Below, one piece after another: positions 1-7,494 of a DNA stretch of 14,994 bases. The notes under the pieces are model-generated. The model was given only the letters and a program-made list of their open reading frames with translations, was not told where the DNA came from and made no database searches. The stretch lies in NCBI GenBank assembly GCA_024638525.1, contig JAHEKB010000029.1, positions 1 through 14,994 of the forward strand, in the 5' to 3' direction. Each line of letters opens with the position of its first letter. Positions within the stretch are counted from its first letter, which is position 1. Position numbers and translations under genes: made by a program. Origin of the DNA: Bacteroidota bacterium. Lineage in GTDB: Bacteria > Bacteroidota > Bacteroidia > NS11-12g > UBA9320.

Positions 1-1020
1 AGCTTACAAGCTACATTGGGATTAAATCAGCTTGTTTTTGACGGAACGTATTTCCTTGGTCTGAAAGCAGCGTCGGAATTTGTCAAGATCAATGAATTGA
101 TCGCATCCAAATCAGAAATTGATGTGCGTGAAGGTGTGACGAAGGCCTATTATATGGCACAGATTTCAGACCAGAATCTAAGGCAATTGGATAAGAGCTT
201 AGCCAATTTGAATCAATTGGAACAAGAAACTTTAAAGATGTACGAAGAAGGTTTTGCTGAAAAACTTGATCACGACAGATTGGTCCTCTCTGTTTCCAGC
301 CTTGAGATCAGAATCAACAATCTTCAAAACCAAGCGGTATTGGCTAAAAAATTCCTGCTCAATTCCATGGGCCTAGATGTCAATCAGGATGTTGATTTGA
401 GTACGTCACTAGCAGAATTCAATGAAAGCAACTTTAGTCCAGCTTATGGTATGGACAACGATCCGAACCAAAGGATAGAGATGAAAATGTTGGCCCAACA
501 ACAGTTGCTCAATGAACTAAGCCTCAAACGCTACAAAATGGGTTATGTCCCAAATATATACCTCAATGCCAACTACGGTTATAACACCTTTGCCCAGAAA
601 GGAGCTATTGGAGACCTTGGCAATGAATGGTACCCCTTGGCATCGTATGGCTTAAATCTGAATATTCCCATTTTTGACGGTCTATACAAGAAATCAAAAT
701 CAGATCAAGTCAGAGTACAGATCATGCAGACTGCCAATACCATTCAACAGGCAGAGAACGGAATTAACTTAGAGATAGCCCAGGCGAGAAGTCAATACAT
801 CAATGCCCATAAGAATATGCAACTTCAGCAAAAGAGTGTTGAACTTGCAGAGAGCATCTACAATACCACCTCCATCAAGTTCAAAGAAGGAGTTGGTAGC
901 TCATTTGAAATGGTCCAGGCAGAAAGTGACCTGACCACCGCGCAAACAAATTATTTAAACGCATTATACGAATTGAACGTTGCCAAGATTAGCCTTGACA
1001 AGGCTTTGGGTAACCTATAA
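1..1020 (+). CDS. TolC-family outer-membrane efflux channel, 5' partial
   Basis: Outer-membrane channel of a tripartite efflux pump, expected to form a trimeric beta-barrel plus periplasmic alpha-tunnel that carries substrates out of the cell. The reading frame is open from the first base (SLQATLGLNQ...), so the gene runs in from outside the window; 339 codons are present. The family is usually about 430-460 residues, so the signal peptide and roughly the first 100 residues are missing. What is visible fits the second half of the family: long heptad-like helices, a strand pair around NANYGYNTF and a LNIPIFDG motif, then another long helix pair ending in the typical NYLNALYELNVAKISLDKALG tail, where helices pack in the tunnel. 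The stop lies 13 bases before the adaptor gene, and the RND pump follows, so it is the first visible gene of one operon. Substrate cannot be told from sequence. Confidence 0.93.
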   Translation, partial: SLQATLGLNQLVFDGTYFLGLKAASEFVKINELIASKSEIDVREGVTKAYYMAQISDQNLRQLDKSLANLNQLEQETLKMYEEGFAEKLDHDRLVLSVSSLEIRINNLQNQAVLAKKFLLNSMGLDVNQDVDLSTSLAEFNESNFSPAYGMDNDPNQRIEMKMLAQQQLLNELSLKRYKMGYVPNIYLNANYGYNTFAQKGAIGDLGNEWYPLASYGLNLNIPIFDGLYKKSKSDQVRVQIMQTANTIQQAENGINLEIAQARSQYINAHKNMQLQQKSVELAESIYNTTSIKFKEGVGSSFEMVQAESDLTTAQTNYLNALYELNVAKISLDKALGNL

Positions 1021-1033
1021 AATCTCATACAAT

Positions 1034-2182
1034 ATGAAATCAATGAAATACCTAGCCCTAATCCTGATTACTTTAACCGCAATAGCTTGTGGAGAGCAGG
1101 ACACCAACACTTTAGAAGCTAAACAAAAAGAGCTGATAGAGAAAGAAAATGAATTAGCAGATCTCAAAGCCGAAATTGTTAAGATCAAATCAGAGATCAA
1201 TGCAATGGATACCAATGCAAGATCTAATGCCATTGCTGTTAAAGCATTGACTATCGAGGCTGGTTTATTCAAGAACCCCTTTCAGATGCAAGGATTGGTA
1301 GAGTCAGATCAAAACGTGATGGTATCACCCGAGGTGCCTGCGAAATTGGTGCGTGTTCATGTAAGAGAAGGCCAGCGAATATCCAAAGGTCAATTGATAG
1401 CGAGTTTAGATGGTTCTGTGGCAAGTTCTCAAATAGCCGAATTGGAAAATGCACTCTTTCTCGCCAAGACCAATTACGAAAAACAAGAGCGATTGTGGAA
1501 TCAGAATATAGGATCTGAAATGCAGTATTTGCAGGCCAAAAACAATTACGAAAACCTTCAAAAATCCATTGCTACAGCAAAGCAGCAACTGGGCAAATAC
1601 AGCCTTACCTCCCCCATCAATGGAACGGTTGATGCCATTATGGCCAATGAAGGTGAGCTTGTTGGGAGCATTACTGGAGGACCCATTGCCCGTATTGTAA
1701 ACCTAAAAGACATCAAGGTTAAAGCCAATGTCTCTGAGAGTTATATTAGTCAGGTCATGCGCGGTCAGGAGGTTCAATTGCATTTTCCATCCATTGACCT
1801 TACACTCAATGAGAAGATAGCTGCCGTTGGAAATGTTATTGATGTAAACAACAGAACCTTCACGGTCATTGTGAAGCCATCGAAAGAATTAAGTAAACTC
1901 AAGCCCAATATGCTCTGTATGATGACGGCTTACGACTATGTGGAGGAAAACACAATCAGCGTTCCAACGAGACTAATTAGAACTTCTGAAGATAAGCACT
2001 TTATTTATGTGGTAAAGACCAATGGCGAAAAACGAGAAGTTGAAAAGCGATTCATCGAGATCGGTGATCAGTTTCCTACAGCCACAATAGTAACTGCTGG
2101 GCTAGAACAGGGTGATCTTGTCATTACAGAAGGGGTTAACAATGTTATCCCAGGTGACGAAGTGAAGATCATTGAAGATTAA
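1034..2182 (+). CDS. RND efflux periplasmic adaptor (HlyD/AcrA family lipoprotein)
   Basis: Membrane-fusion protein linking the inner-membrane RND pump to the outer-membrane channel. I chose the ATG at 1034 (382 aa). From there the protein begins with a lysine, a hydrophobic stretch and a lipobox (LTAIAC, Cys19), as in AcrA-type lipoproteins. An upstream in-frame ATG at 980 would overlap the channel gene and bury this signal; ATG 1043 is also possible. Domains: an extra Glu/Lys-rich coiled-coil segment at residues about 24-58; first half of the biotinyl-lipoyl domain at about 93-128 (VSPEVPAKLVRVHVREGQ); alpha-hairpin at about 133-187; second lipoyl half at about 190-212 (TSPINGTVD); beta-barrel at about 225-300; membrane-proximal domain to the C-terminus. 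It lies 13 bases after the channel gene and 24 bases before the pump gene, so the three are almost certainly co-transcribed and co-assembled. Confidence 0.93.
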   Translation: MKSMKYLALILITLTAIACGEQDTNTLEAKQKELIEKENELADLKAEIVKIKSEINAMDTNARSNAIAVKALTIEAGLFKNPFQMQGLVESDQNVMVSPEVPAKLVRVHVREGQRISKGQLIASLDGSVASSQIAELENALFLAKTNYEKQERLWNQNIGSEMQYLQAKNNYENLQKSIATAKQQLGKYSLTSPINGTVDAIMANEGELVGSITGGPIARIVNLKDIKVKANVSESYISQVMRGQEVQLHFPSIDLTLNEKIAAVGNVIDVNNRTFTVIVKPSKELSKLKPNMLCMMTAYDYVEENTISVPTRLIRTSEDKHFIYVVKTNGEKREVEKRFIEIGDQFPTATIVTAGLEQGDLVITEGVNNVIPGDEVKIIED

Positions 2183-2206
2183 ATATCCATCTCTTAAAAA
2201 AGAACG

Positions 2207-5200
2207 ATGAACAAAATTAAAGAAGTGATCAAGGAATTTAAGCTGTCCAGTTGGGCCGTCAACAACAAGATTTCTGTCTATGTAATGATTGCGATAATCG
2301 CATTCATCGGGGCGAACTCTTATGTGACTATGCCAAAGGAGAGTTTCCCCGAAATCAAACAACCCATTATCTATGTCAATACTCCTTATCCAGGTAACTC
2401 CCCGGTAGATATGGAGAATTTGGTCGCCAGACCCATGGAAAAAGAGATCAATACCATTACCGGTTTGAAAAAGTTGGAATCTACCTCTATTCAAGATTTC
2501 TCTATCATAGTTGCAGAGTTTGAGCAGGATGTAGATGGAGAAAAGGCCTTGCAAGAAGTAAAAGATGCCGTGGACAGAGCCAAGCCTGACTTGCCCACAG
2601 ATCTGCCATCCGACCCAAATATTGTCGAATTGGATTTTTCGGAATTTCCTGTAATGAACGTCAACGTTTCCGGTGAATATCCGCAAGAAAAACTAAAGGA
2701 CTATGCAGAGTATTTGCAAGATAAGATCGAAGGACTTAGCGAGGTATCCGCTGCAGATATTACTGGTTTGACCGAGGACGAAGTTGAAGTGTCCATTAAC
2801 CGGGTAAAAATGGAGGCCCTGGAAATCACTTTGCAGGATATTGAAAATGCCATCTCTGGTGAAAATGTCACCATGAGTGGTGGCGATATTAAAAGCATAG
2901 AAGGTGATGATATCACAAGGAGGAATATCCGTATTGACGGAGAATTCAAAGACTATAGAGAAATAGAAAGTGTTATCGTCAAGAGTGAGTATCAAAATAT
3001 TGTATACCTGAGAGATATCGGAGAAGTTAGCTTTGGCCCAAAGGAGCCTACGAGCTATGCCCGATTGAATGCTCAGCCCGTGGTTACACTTGATGTTAAG
3101 AAAAAGAGCGGGTCTAACTTGATAAATGCTGCGGAGAAGATTCAGCAAATTGTGAAGGACGCTCAAATGGAGTATTTCCCCAAAGACCTCGAAGTAGTTA
3201 TTACCAATGATCAGTCCAAATTCACAAAGAATATGGTCAACAACTTAGAGAACAGCATTATCATGGGGGTATTCCTTGTTATCGGTGTGCTGATATTCTT
3301 TTTGGGTTTGAGAAATTCCATGTTTGTGGGAATCGCTATTCCGCTCTCCATGCTTATGGGGATAGGAATACTGAATTTCAGCGGGACCACATTGAACATG
3401 ATGGTTCTGTTCTCTTTGATCTTGGCTCTGGGGATGTTGGTGGACAACGGTATTGTTATCGTGGAGAATATCTATCGACTCTATGCAGATAAAGGAAAGG
3501 ACAAAAACGATGCATCCAAGCAAGGAACCGGCGAAGTGGCAACGGCGATCATTGCATCTACAGCAACCACCGTAGCGGCCTTTTTGCCACTACTATTCTG
3601 GGACAGCCTGATGGGTGAATTCTTTAAGTACATGCCAATCACATTGGTAATAGTCCTGTCTTCATCCCTATTTGTTGCATTGGTAGTTAATCCCGTTTTG
3701 ACCTCTGACTGGATCAAAAAAGGCAATAAAGAGAAGAAACCGGCACGAAAGTTTTGGATAAGGATGGGCCTCATTTTATTGGCGGCCATCTTGTTCTATT
3801 TTGTCGGTGGAGCGCTGATAGGCGGCTTATTCCTTGTAGGATTGATACTGTCGATTGCCAATAGGTATGTTCTTAAGCCCGGTGGAGATTATTTTATGAC
3901 CAATGTGATGCCTGGGTTGGAGAGTTCTTATTCGCGCTTTATTTCCAAAGCGCTCAGTGGCAGGAGACCTTATGCTTTCATCGGCGGGATCTTTGGATTG
4001 TTTATTTTAACTCAAATGATCTATGGAGCTTTCACGCCTCCTCAAGTGTTCTTCCCAGAAACTGAACCCAATATGGTTAATGTCTTCATCGAAGCGCCTC
4101 TCGGAACAGATATTGAAAAGACCAATAAACTGACCCGTGATCTTGAAAGTCGCATCATCAAAGCCGTTGAACCTTACGATACTATCGTTGAGGCGGTATT
4201 GGCCCAGGTTGGTGAGAAGACTGCAGACCCCAATGAAGGTCCCCAAAGCGGTTCTTCGCCTCACAAGGCCAGAATTACGGTTTCCTTTTTTGAATATGAG
4301 AAGAGGGTGTTTATGATGGATGTTTCTACTTCCAAAATTATGCAAGAGATAAAGGAGGCATGCGCCGATTTTCCTGAGGCCCAGCTCACTTTTGCCAAAG
4401 ACAATATGGGCCCTCCAGTGGGAAAACCGATCAATGTTGAAGTAAAAGGGGAGGATTATCTCACGCTTATCGAAGAGGTTGAGAAGATTAAAAAGAAGAT
4501 GGAGGCTGCTCAAATACCCGGGGTCGATCAATTAAAGACCGATCTTGAGATTGGCAAACCCATGCTTGAGGTCAGCATTGACCGAGATGCCGCAAGAAGG
4601 TTTGGTTTGAGTACCATGCAAATCGCAGCTACCATCAGAACTGCATTGCTCGGCAAAGAAATCTCTACTTATAAAGAAGGGGAAGATGATTACGAGATTC
4701 AGTTGAGGTTAAATGATGAATATCGATACAACCTCGGTAATCTCCTGAACACGAGCATCACTTTCAGAGATATGGCAACGGGTAAGATCTCTCAGGTACC
4801 CATAACTGCTGTTGCCAATGTGCAATACAATTCCACTTACGGAACAGTTAAACGCAAGGACTTGGACAGGATGATCACCATATTCTCAGAAGTGGAAGAA
4901 GGTGCAAATGCCAACGAGATCGTGGGTAAATTCAAAACCTTGCTAGCGGACCACGAAATGAAAGACGGTTATGAATTTAAATTCACTGGCGAGCAAGAAG
5001 ATCAAGGTGAATCCATTGCTTTCTTAATGACGGCTATGATGATTGCAGTTTTCCTCATCTTCCTGATTATCGTATCGCAATTCAATTCACTGGCCGGACC
5101 GTTTATCATCTTACTGACGGTGGTATTCAGTACTATTGGGGTATTCTTAGGCTTTGCAATCACGCAAACCACATTCTCTTTCATGATGACTGGTTTGGGT

Positions 5201-5638
5201 ATCATTTCGCTCGCAGGTATTGTGGTTAACAACGCCATTGTACTGATTGATTACATCAATTTGTTGCGCAAAAGAAAACGGGCAGAATTGGGTATGGGAG
5301 ACAAAGAGACCTTGAGCAATGACGACATAATTCAAACCATTGTTGAAAGCGGTAAAACCCGTTTGAGGCCTGTGCTCTTAACAGCCATCACCACAGTGCT
5401 TGGTTTGATTCCATTAGCCATAGGATTCAACATTAACTTTGGCAGATTGCTGCGTGAAGGACAACCCGAAATTTATTGGGGGGGTCAAAACGCGGACTTC
5501 TGGGGTCCAATGGCTTGGGCAGTTATCTACGGTTTGATCTTTGCCACTTTCCTAACACTGGTAATCGTGCCGATACTCTATTATTTAAGTGATAGGGGAA
5601 CCATTAGATTGCGCAAGCTTTTCAAAGGGATATCCTGA
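2207..5638 (+). CDS. RND-family efflux pump, inner-membrane permease (AcrB-like)
   Basis: Proton-driven inner-membrane pump, 1143 aa, the energised part of the tripartite system. A first membrane helix at about 23-41 is followed by a large periplasmic domain, a helix bundle at about 348-500, a second periplasmic domain at about 610-930, and a last bundle at about 935-1125. The TM4 motif LALGMLVDNGIVIVEN (about 406-421) carries one of the two Asp residues of the AcrB proton relay (D413), with Asn at the second position (N414). The pseudo-symmetric partner motif IVVNNAIVLIDYIN lies at about 1004-1018. It exceeds the usual 1030-1050 residues because of an extra hydrophobic pair at about 516-552 between the halves and a GQPEIYWGGQNADFWG-like loop before the last helix. 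Both seem typical of Bacteroidota pumps (recall, not checked). Likely an HAE-type pump for amphiphilic compounds; substrate unknown. A terminator follows at once. Confidence 0.95.
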   Translation: MNKIKEVIKEFKLSSWAVNNKISVYVMIAIIAFIGANSYVTMPKESFPEIKQPIIYVNTPYPGNSPVDMENLVARPMEKEINTITGLKKLESTSIQDFSIIVAEFEQDVDGEKALQEVKDAVDRAKPDLPTDLPSDPNIVELDFSEFPVMNVNVSGEYPQEKLKDYAEYLQDKIEGLSEVSAADITGLTEDEVEVSINRVKMEALEITLQDIENAISGENVTMSGGDIKSIEGDDITRRNIRIDGEFKDYREIESVIVKSEYQNIVYLRDIGEVSFGPKEPTSYARLNAQPVVTLDVKKKSGSNLINAAEKIQQIVKDAQMEYFPKDLEVVITNDQSKFTKNMVNNLENSIIMGVFLVIGVLIFFLGLRNSMFVGIAIPLSMLMGIGILNFSGTTLNMMVLFSLILALGMLVDNGIVIVENIYRLYADKGKDKNDASKQGTGEVATAIIASTATTVAAFLPLLFWDSLMGEFFKYMPITLVIVLSSSLFVALVVNPVLTSDWIKKGNKEKKPARKFWIRMGLILLAAILFYFVGGALIGGLFLVGLILSIANRYVLKPGGDYFMTNVMPGLESSYSRFISKALSGRRPYAFIGGIFGLFILTQMIYGAFTPPQVFFPETEPNMVNVFIEAPLGTDIEKTNKLTRDLESRIIKAVEPYDTIVEAVLAQVGEKTADPNEGPQSGSSPHKARITVSFFEYEKRVFMMDVSTSKIMQEIKEACADFPEAQLTFAKDNMGPPVGKPINVEVKGEDYLTLIEEVEKIKKKMEAAQIPGVDQLKTDLEIGKPMLEVSIDRDAARRFGLSTMQIAATIRTALLGKEISTYKEGEDDYEIQLRLNDEYRYNLGNLLNTSITFRDMATGKISQVPITAVANVQYNSTYGTVKRKDLDRMITIFSEVEEGANANEIVGKFKTLLADHEMKDGYEFKFTGEQEDQGESIAFLMTAMMIAVFLIFLIIVSQFNSLAGPFIILLTVVFSTIGVFLGFAITQTTFSFMMTGLGIISLAGIVVNNAIVLIDYINLLRKRKRAELGMGDKETLSNDDIIQTIVESGKTRLRPVLLTAITTVLGLIPLAIGFNINFGRLLREGQPEIYWGGQNADFWGPMAWAVIYGLIFATFLTLVIVPILYYLSDRGTIRLRKLFKGIS

Positions 5639-5658
5639 TCAAATAAAACAAAAAAGAG

Positions 5659-5683
5659 AAGGCGGTTTTTACCGCCTTTTTTT
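5659..5683 (+). terminator. Intrinsic terminator of the efflux operon
   Basis: AAGGCGGT (5659-5666) pairs with ACCGCCTT (5671-5678) around a TTTT loop, an 8-bp perfect stem. A run of seven T (5677-5683) overlaps its foot. It starts 20 bases after the pump stop codon, which is the textbook layout of a Rho-independent terminator and marks the end of the efflux transcript. Confidence 0.9.
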
Positions 5684-5695
5684 ATGTGATAAGTG

Positions 5696-5703
5696 TAGAT
5701 TTG
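5696..5703 (+). promoter_or_regulatory. Possible -7 element for the M42 peptidase gene
   Basis: TAGATTTG matches the Bacteroidota -7 consensus TAnnTTTG exactly. It lies 18 bases before the ATG at 5722 and just after the preceding terminator, where a promoter for the peptidase gene is needed. No TTTG -33 element sits at the expected 19-base spacing; that position falls inside the terminator stem. The call therefore rests on position and the -7 match alone. Confidence 0.4.
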
Positions 5704-5721
5704 TCAACTATAAATTGAGCT

Positions 5722-6792
5722 ATGAACGCAAAAAGCAAAAAATTTCTTCATTCCTATTTAAACAATAATTCACCGGTTGGTTTTGAAAGCCCAGGACAAA
5801 AGCTTTGGCTTGATTATCTAAAGCCGTACATAGATGAATACGAAGTGGATGTATACGGAACGGCAATAGCAGTAATCAATCCGGGGTGTGATTACAAAGT
5901 CGTATTGGAGGCCCATGCAGATGAAATATCTTGGTTTGTTAACTACATCGATGACAAGGGTTACATCTATGTCGTTAGAAACGGTGGAAGCGATCATCAA
6001 ATAGCTCCAAGTATGCGCGTTAAACTGCACGGAGATAAAGGAGCAGTTGATGGAGTATTTGGGTGGCCAGCCATTCATGTAAGAGATCGTTCAAAAGAAC
6101 CTCAGCCCAGTTTAAAGAACCTGTCCATAGATGTTGGAGCCGATAATAAAGAGGAGGTAGAAAAAATGGGTATCCACGTGGGAACGGTAGTCACTTTTGA
6201 AGCCGACGCTATGGAGCTCAATAAGAAATATGTTGTAGCAAGAGCGTTGGACAACCGCGCTGGCGGATTCATGATTGCAGAAGTTGCCAGACTATTAAAA
6301 GAGAAAAAGAAAAAGCTGCCATTTACCTTGTACATTGTTAATGCCGTTCAAGAAGAGGTTGGACTCCGAGGTGCAGAAATGGTGTCACGCCGAATAAAGC
6401 CCGATCTTGCGATAGTTACCGATGTTTGCCATGACACACACTCTCCTATGTACAACAAGAAAGAGCAAGGAGATACCAAATGCGGCGGTGGTCCTTGCTT
6501 AACAACAGGACCTGCAGTTCAAAACAATCTCTTGAAAATGATCATTGATGTAGCCGACAAGAAAAAAATTCCATTCCAACGCATGGCTGCAAGCCGATGG
6601 ACCGGAACAGATACAGATGCTTTTGCTTATAGCGATATCGGTGTAGCATCGGCACTTATCTCTCTCCCATTGAAGTATATGCATACCACCGTTGAAACGG
6701 TTGCCTACGATGACATTGATGCCGTAATTAAATTGATGTATGAATTCGTGATCCAGCTGAAGGCGGGGCATGACTTTAGGTATTTCAAATAG
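5722..6792 (+). CDS. M42-family metallo-aminopeptidase
   Basis: Cytoplasmic dinuclear-metal aminopeptidase of the M42 family (PepA/FrvX/TET-like), trimming N-terminal residues from peptides; in characterised members 12 subunits form a hollow tetrahedron. 356 aa, the usual length. The expected active-site residues are all visible: H65 and D67 in AHADEIS, D177 in ALDNRAGG (bridging metal ligand), E211-E212 in QEEVGLRGAEM (general base and ligand), D234 in VTDVCHD and H321 in KYMHTTVE. The TGTDTDAF motif (294-301) is also typical. The inserted PDZ-like domain at about 80-165 fits the family. There is no signal peptide. ATG 5722 gives a normal N-terminus. The gene stands alone, between a terminator upstream and a repeat-rich non-coding stretch downstream. 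Residue preference (glutamyl, leucyl, lysyl) cannot be read reliably; some members were annotated as endoglucanases, which is probably wrong here. Confidence 0.93.
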   Translation: MNAKSKKFLHSYLNNNSPVGFESPGQKLWLDYLKPYIDEYEVDVYGTAIAVINPGCDYKVVLEAHADEISWFVNYIDDKGYIYVVRNGGSDHQIAPSMRVKLHGDKGAVDGVFGWPAIHVRDRSKEPQPSLKNLSIDVGADNKEEVEKMGIHVGTVVTFEADAMELNKKYVVARALDNRAGGFMIAEVARLLKEKKKKLPFTLYIVNAVQEEVGLRGAEMVSRRIKPDLAIVTDVCHDTHSPMYNKKEQGDTKCGGGPCLTTGPAVQNNLLKMIIDVADKKKIPFQRMAASRWTGTDTDAFAYSDIGVASALISLPLKYMHTTVETVAYDDIDAVIKLMYEFVIQLKAGHDFRYFK

Positions 6793-6832
6793 AAAAGTTT
6801 GAAGGAATGAAAGTTCGAAGGTTTGAAGGACG
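6793..6832. repeat. 8-base degenerate tandem repeat, GAAGGTTT family, block 1
   Basis: Five consecutive octamers start right after the peptidase stop codon: AAAAGTTT, GAAGGAAT, GAAAGTTC, GAAGGTTT, GAAGGACG. Read as a column they give a GAAGGTTT-like consensus. The phase is kept exactly over 40 bases. Confidence 0.75.
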
Positions 6833-6835
6833 ATG

Positions 6836-6884
6836 TAGTGACTAGGTACTAGTGACGAGTTACTAGTGATTAGTGACTAGAGAG
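6836..6884. repeat. 7-base degenerate tandem repeat, TAGTGAC family
   Basis: Seven consecutive heptamers in perfect phase: TAGTGAC, TAGGTAC, TAGTGAC, GAGTTAC, TAGTGAT, TAGTGAC, TAGAGAG. Three copies are identical, and the others differ by one to three bases. Stop codons (TAG, TGA) recur, so the block cannot be translated far. Confidence 0.85.
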
Positions 6885-6890
6885 TGGTTC

Positions 6891-6914
6891 GGAGGTTTGA
6901 GGGTTTGAAAGGGT
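6891..6914. repeat. 8-base degenerate tandem repeat, GAAGGTTT family, block 2
   Basis: Three octamers, GGAGGTTT, GAGGGTTT and GAAAGGGT, belong to the same family as the block at 6793-6832. The TAGTGAC array lies between the two blocks. Confidence 0.6.
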
Positions 6915-7011
6915 CAGTTCCCGTTCTCGGCTCTATCATCCTCCGAAGCATCAGCGAAGGAGGACCGGCTCCGGTTATCGGTTCACGGTTCCGTTTCCGG
7001 TTCCCGTCCTC
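6915..7011. repeat. 7-base degenerate repeat, CGGTTCC family, split by an inverted repeat
   Basis: Left arm (6915-6934): CAGTTCC, CGTTCT, CGGCTCT. Right arm (6966-7011): CGGCTCC, GGTTAT, CGGTTCA, CGGTTCC, GTTTC, CGGTTCC, CGTCCTC. Most units are 7 bases, with some 5- or 6-base slips, and CGGTTCC is the clear consensus. Base composition is much richer in G+C than in the neighbouring blocks. The two arms are separated by the inverted repeat at 6939-6964. Confidence 0.7.
6939..6964. repeat. Small inverted repeat (TCCTCC...GGAGGA)
   Basis: TCCTCC (6939-6944) is the exact reverse complement of GGAGGA (6959-6964), around a 14-base centre in which GC (6948-6949) can also pair with GC (6954-6955). 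It could fold as a short imperfect hairpin. It has no T-tract on either strand, so it is not a typical terminator. It sits inside the CGGTTCC heptamer array. Confidence 0.6.
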
Positions 7012-7126
7012 CCGTTTATTAACTATACCGTGCAAAACATTCCAGTCAGGTTTTCAGCTCCTTAGAGCAATCTTCTTGCTTTCATTGGGACAATTCCCTA
7101 CATTAGGATAACTAAACCTCTCTAAA

Positions 7127-7492
7127 ATGCATAAAACGCTTACAGGTAACGCGGAAATTCAGATCTATTACAGTCATTCGGACAGCAAAGCAAAAAAAGC
7201 CATTGCTTATGCAAAGAGTATTTCCAATTCTGTTCAAACTTTTGATATTCACCGCACTATTGGTACGGGCACTATTTGGAAAAATATATTATCTAAGCTG
7301 GATAAGTCTCCCAAGGACCTATTAGACAAATCCAAGCCCTACTATCAAAAGAACATCAGGGGCAGAGATTTTGAAGACAGAGACTGGATTTATCTCTTGA
7401 TGCACAACCCGGATTTGGTTCGTTCTCCAATTGCTATTAGAGGGAACAGAGCCATCATTCTAGATAACCCCACAGATATTTATAAGATATAA
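7127..7492 (+). CDS. ArsC/Spx-fold protein lacking the catalytic cysteine
   Basis: A 121-residue thioredoxin-like-fold protein related to arsenate reductase (ArsC) and Spx/YffB. The N-terminal strand-loop-helix IQIYYSHSDSKAKKA (11-25) lines up with the ArsC nucleotide IYHNPACGTSR-type loop, but the catalytic Cys position holds D19. The C-terminal half is typical of the family: LMHNPDLVRSPIAI (91-104), GNRAIIL (106-112) and DNPTDIYKI (113-121). In ArsC the corresponding NRPI segment has Arg just before Pro; here it is R99-S100-P101, so that arsenate-binding Arg also appears shifted or lost. There is no Cys anywhere in the protein, so arsenate reduction through a Cys intermediate is ruled out; the true role is unknown. 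ATG 7127 puts the core strand at the normal position. The gene is monocistronic and convergent with rplQ, sharing the hairpin downstream. Confidence 0.8.
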   Translation: MHKTLTGNAEIQIYYSHSDSKAKKAIAYAKSISNSVQTFDIHRTIGTGTIWKNILSKLDKSPKDLLDKSKPYYQKNIRGRDFEDRDWIYLLMHNPDLVRSPIAIRGNRAIILDNPTDIYKI

Positions 7493-7494
7493 AA

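Larger units (their letters stand above)
6793..7126. other. Non-coding stretch of 334 bases, rich in short degenerate repeats
   Basis: No convincing gene lies here. The first two thirds (6793-7011) are a mosaic of 7- and 8-base degenerate tandem repeats in three sequence families plus a small inverted repeat, listed separately. The last part (7012-7126) is ordinary AT-richer sequence leading to the next gene. TACATTAG at 7099-7106 is one base from the TAnnTTTG -7 consensus and could belong to that gene's promoter, but the -33 position (TTGC, 7076-7079) matches poorly. No hairpin followed by a T-tract is present, so the peptidase transcript has no obvious terminator before the next gene. Confidence 0.8.

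Noticed and set aside
980..1033. Upstream start for the efflux adaptor, ATG at 980
   Set aside because: It would overlap the channel gene by 41 bases and place 18 residues before a clear lipoprotein signal (LTAIAC); ATG 1034 leaves the signal at the N-terminus.
2102..2686. 194-codon open frame on the - strand across the adaptor/pump junction
   Set aside because: It lies wholly over two well-supported genes on the other strand, and its Phe/Asp/His-rich product resembles antisense translation, with no domain.
6939..6964. Terminator for the M42 peptidase gene
   Set aside because: The hairpin has only a 6-bp outer stem, a long loop and no T-tract on either strand.
6793..7011. CRISPR array
   Set aside because: Units are only 7-8 bases, directly adjacent and without spacers of uniform length, and no cas genes are near.
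7076..7106. Promoter for the ArsC-like gene (TTGC-N19-TACATTAG)
   Set aside because: Spacing is right, but the -7 box is one base off and the -33 box matches poorly, so it is too weak to list as a feature.
6884..7111. Open frame of 75 codons starting with GTG in the repeat-rich gap
   Set aside because: It runs through the octamer and CGGTTCC repeats, its Arg/Ser/Phe-rich product reflects the repeat units, and nothing resembles a start region.
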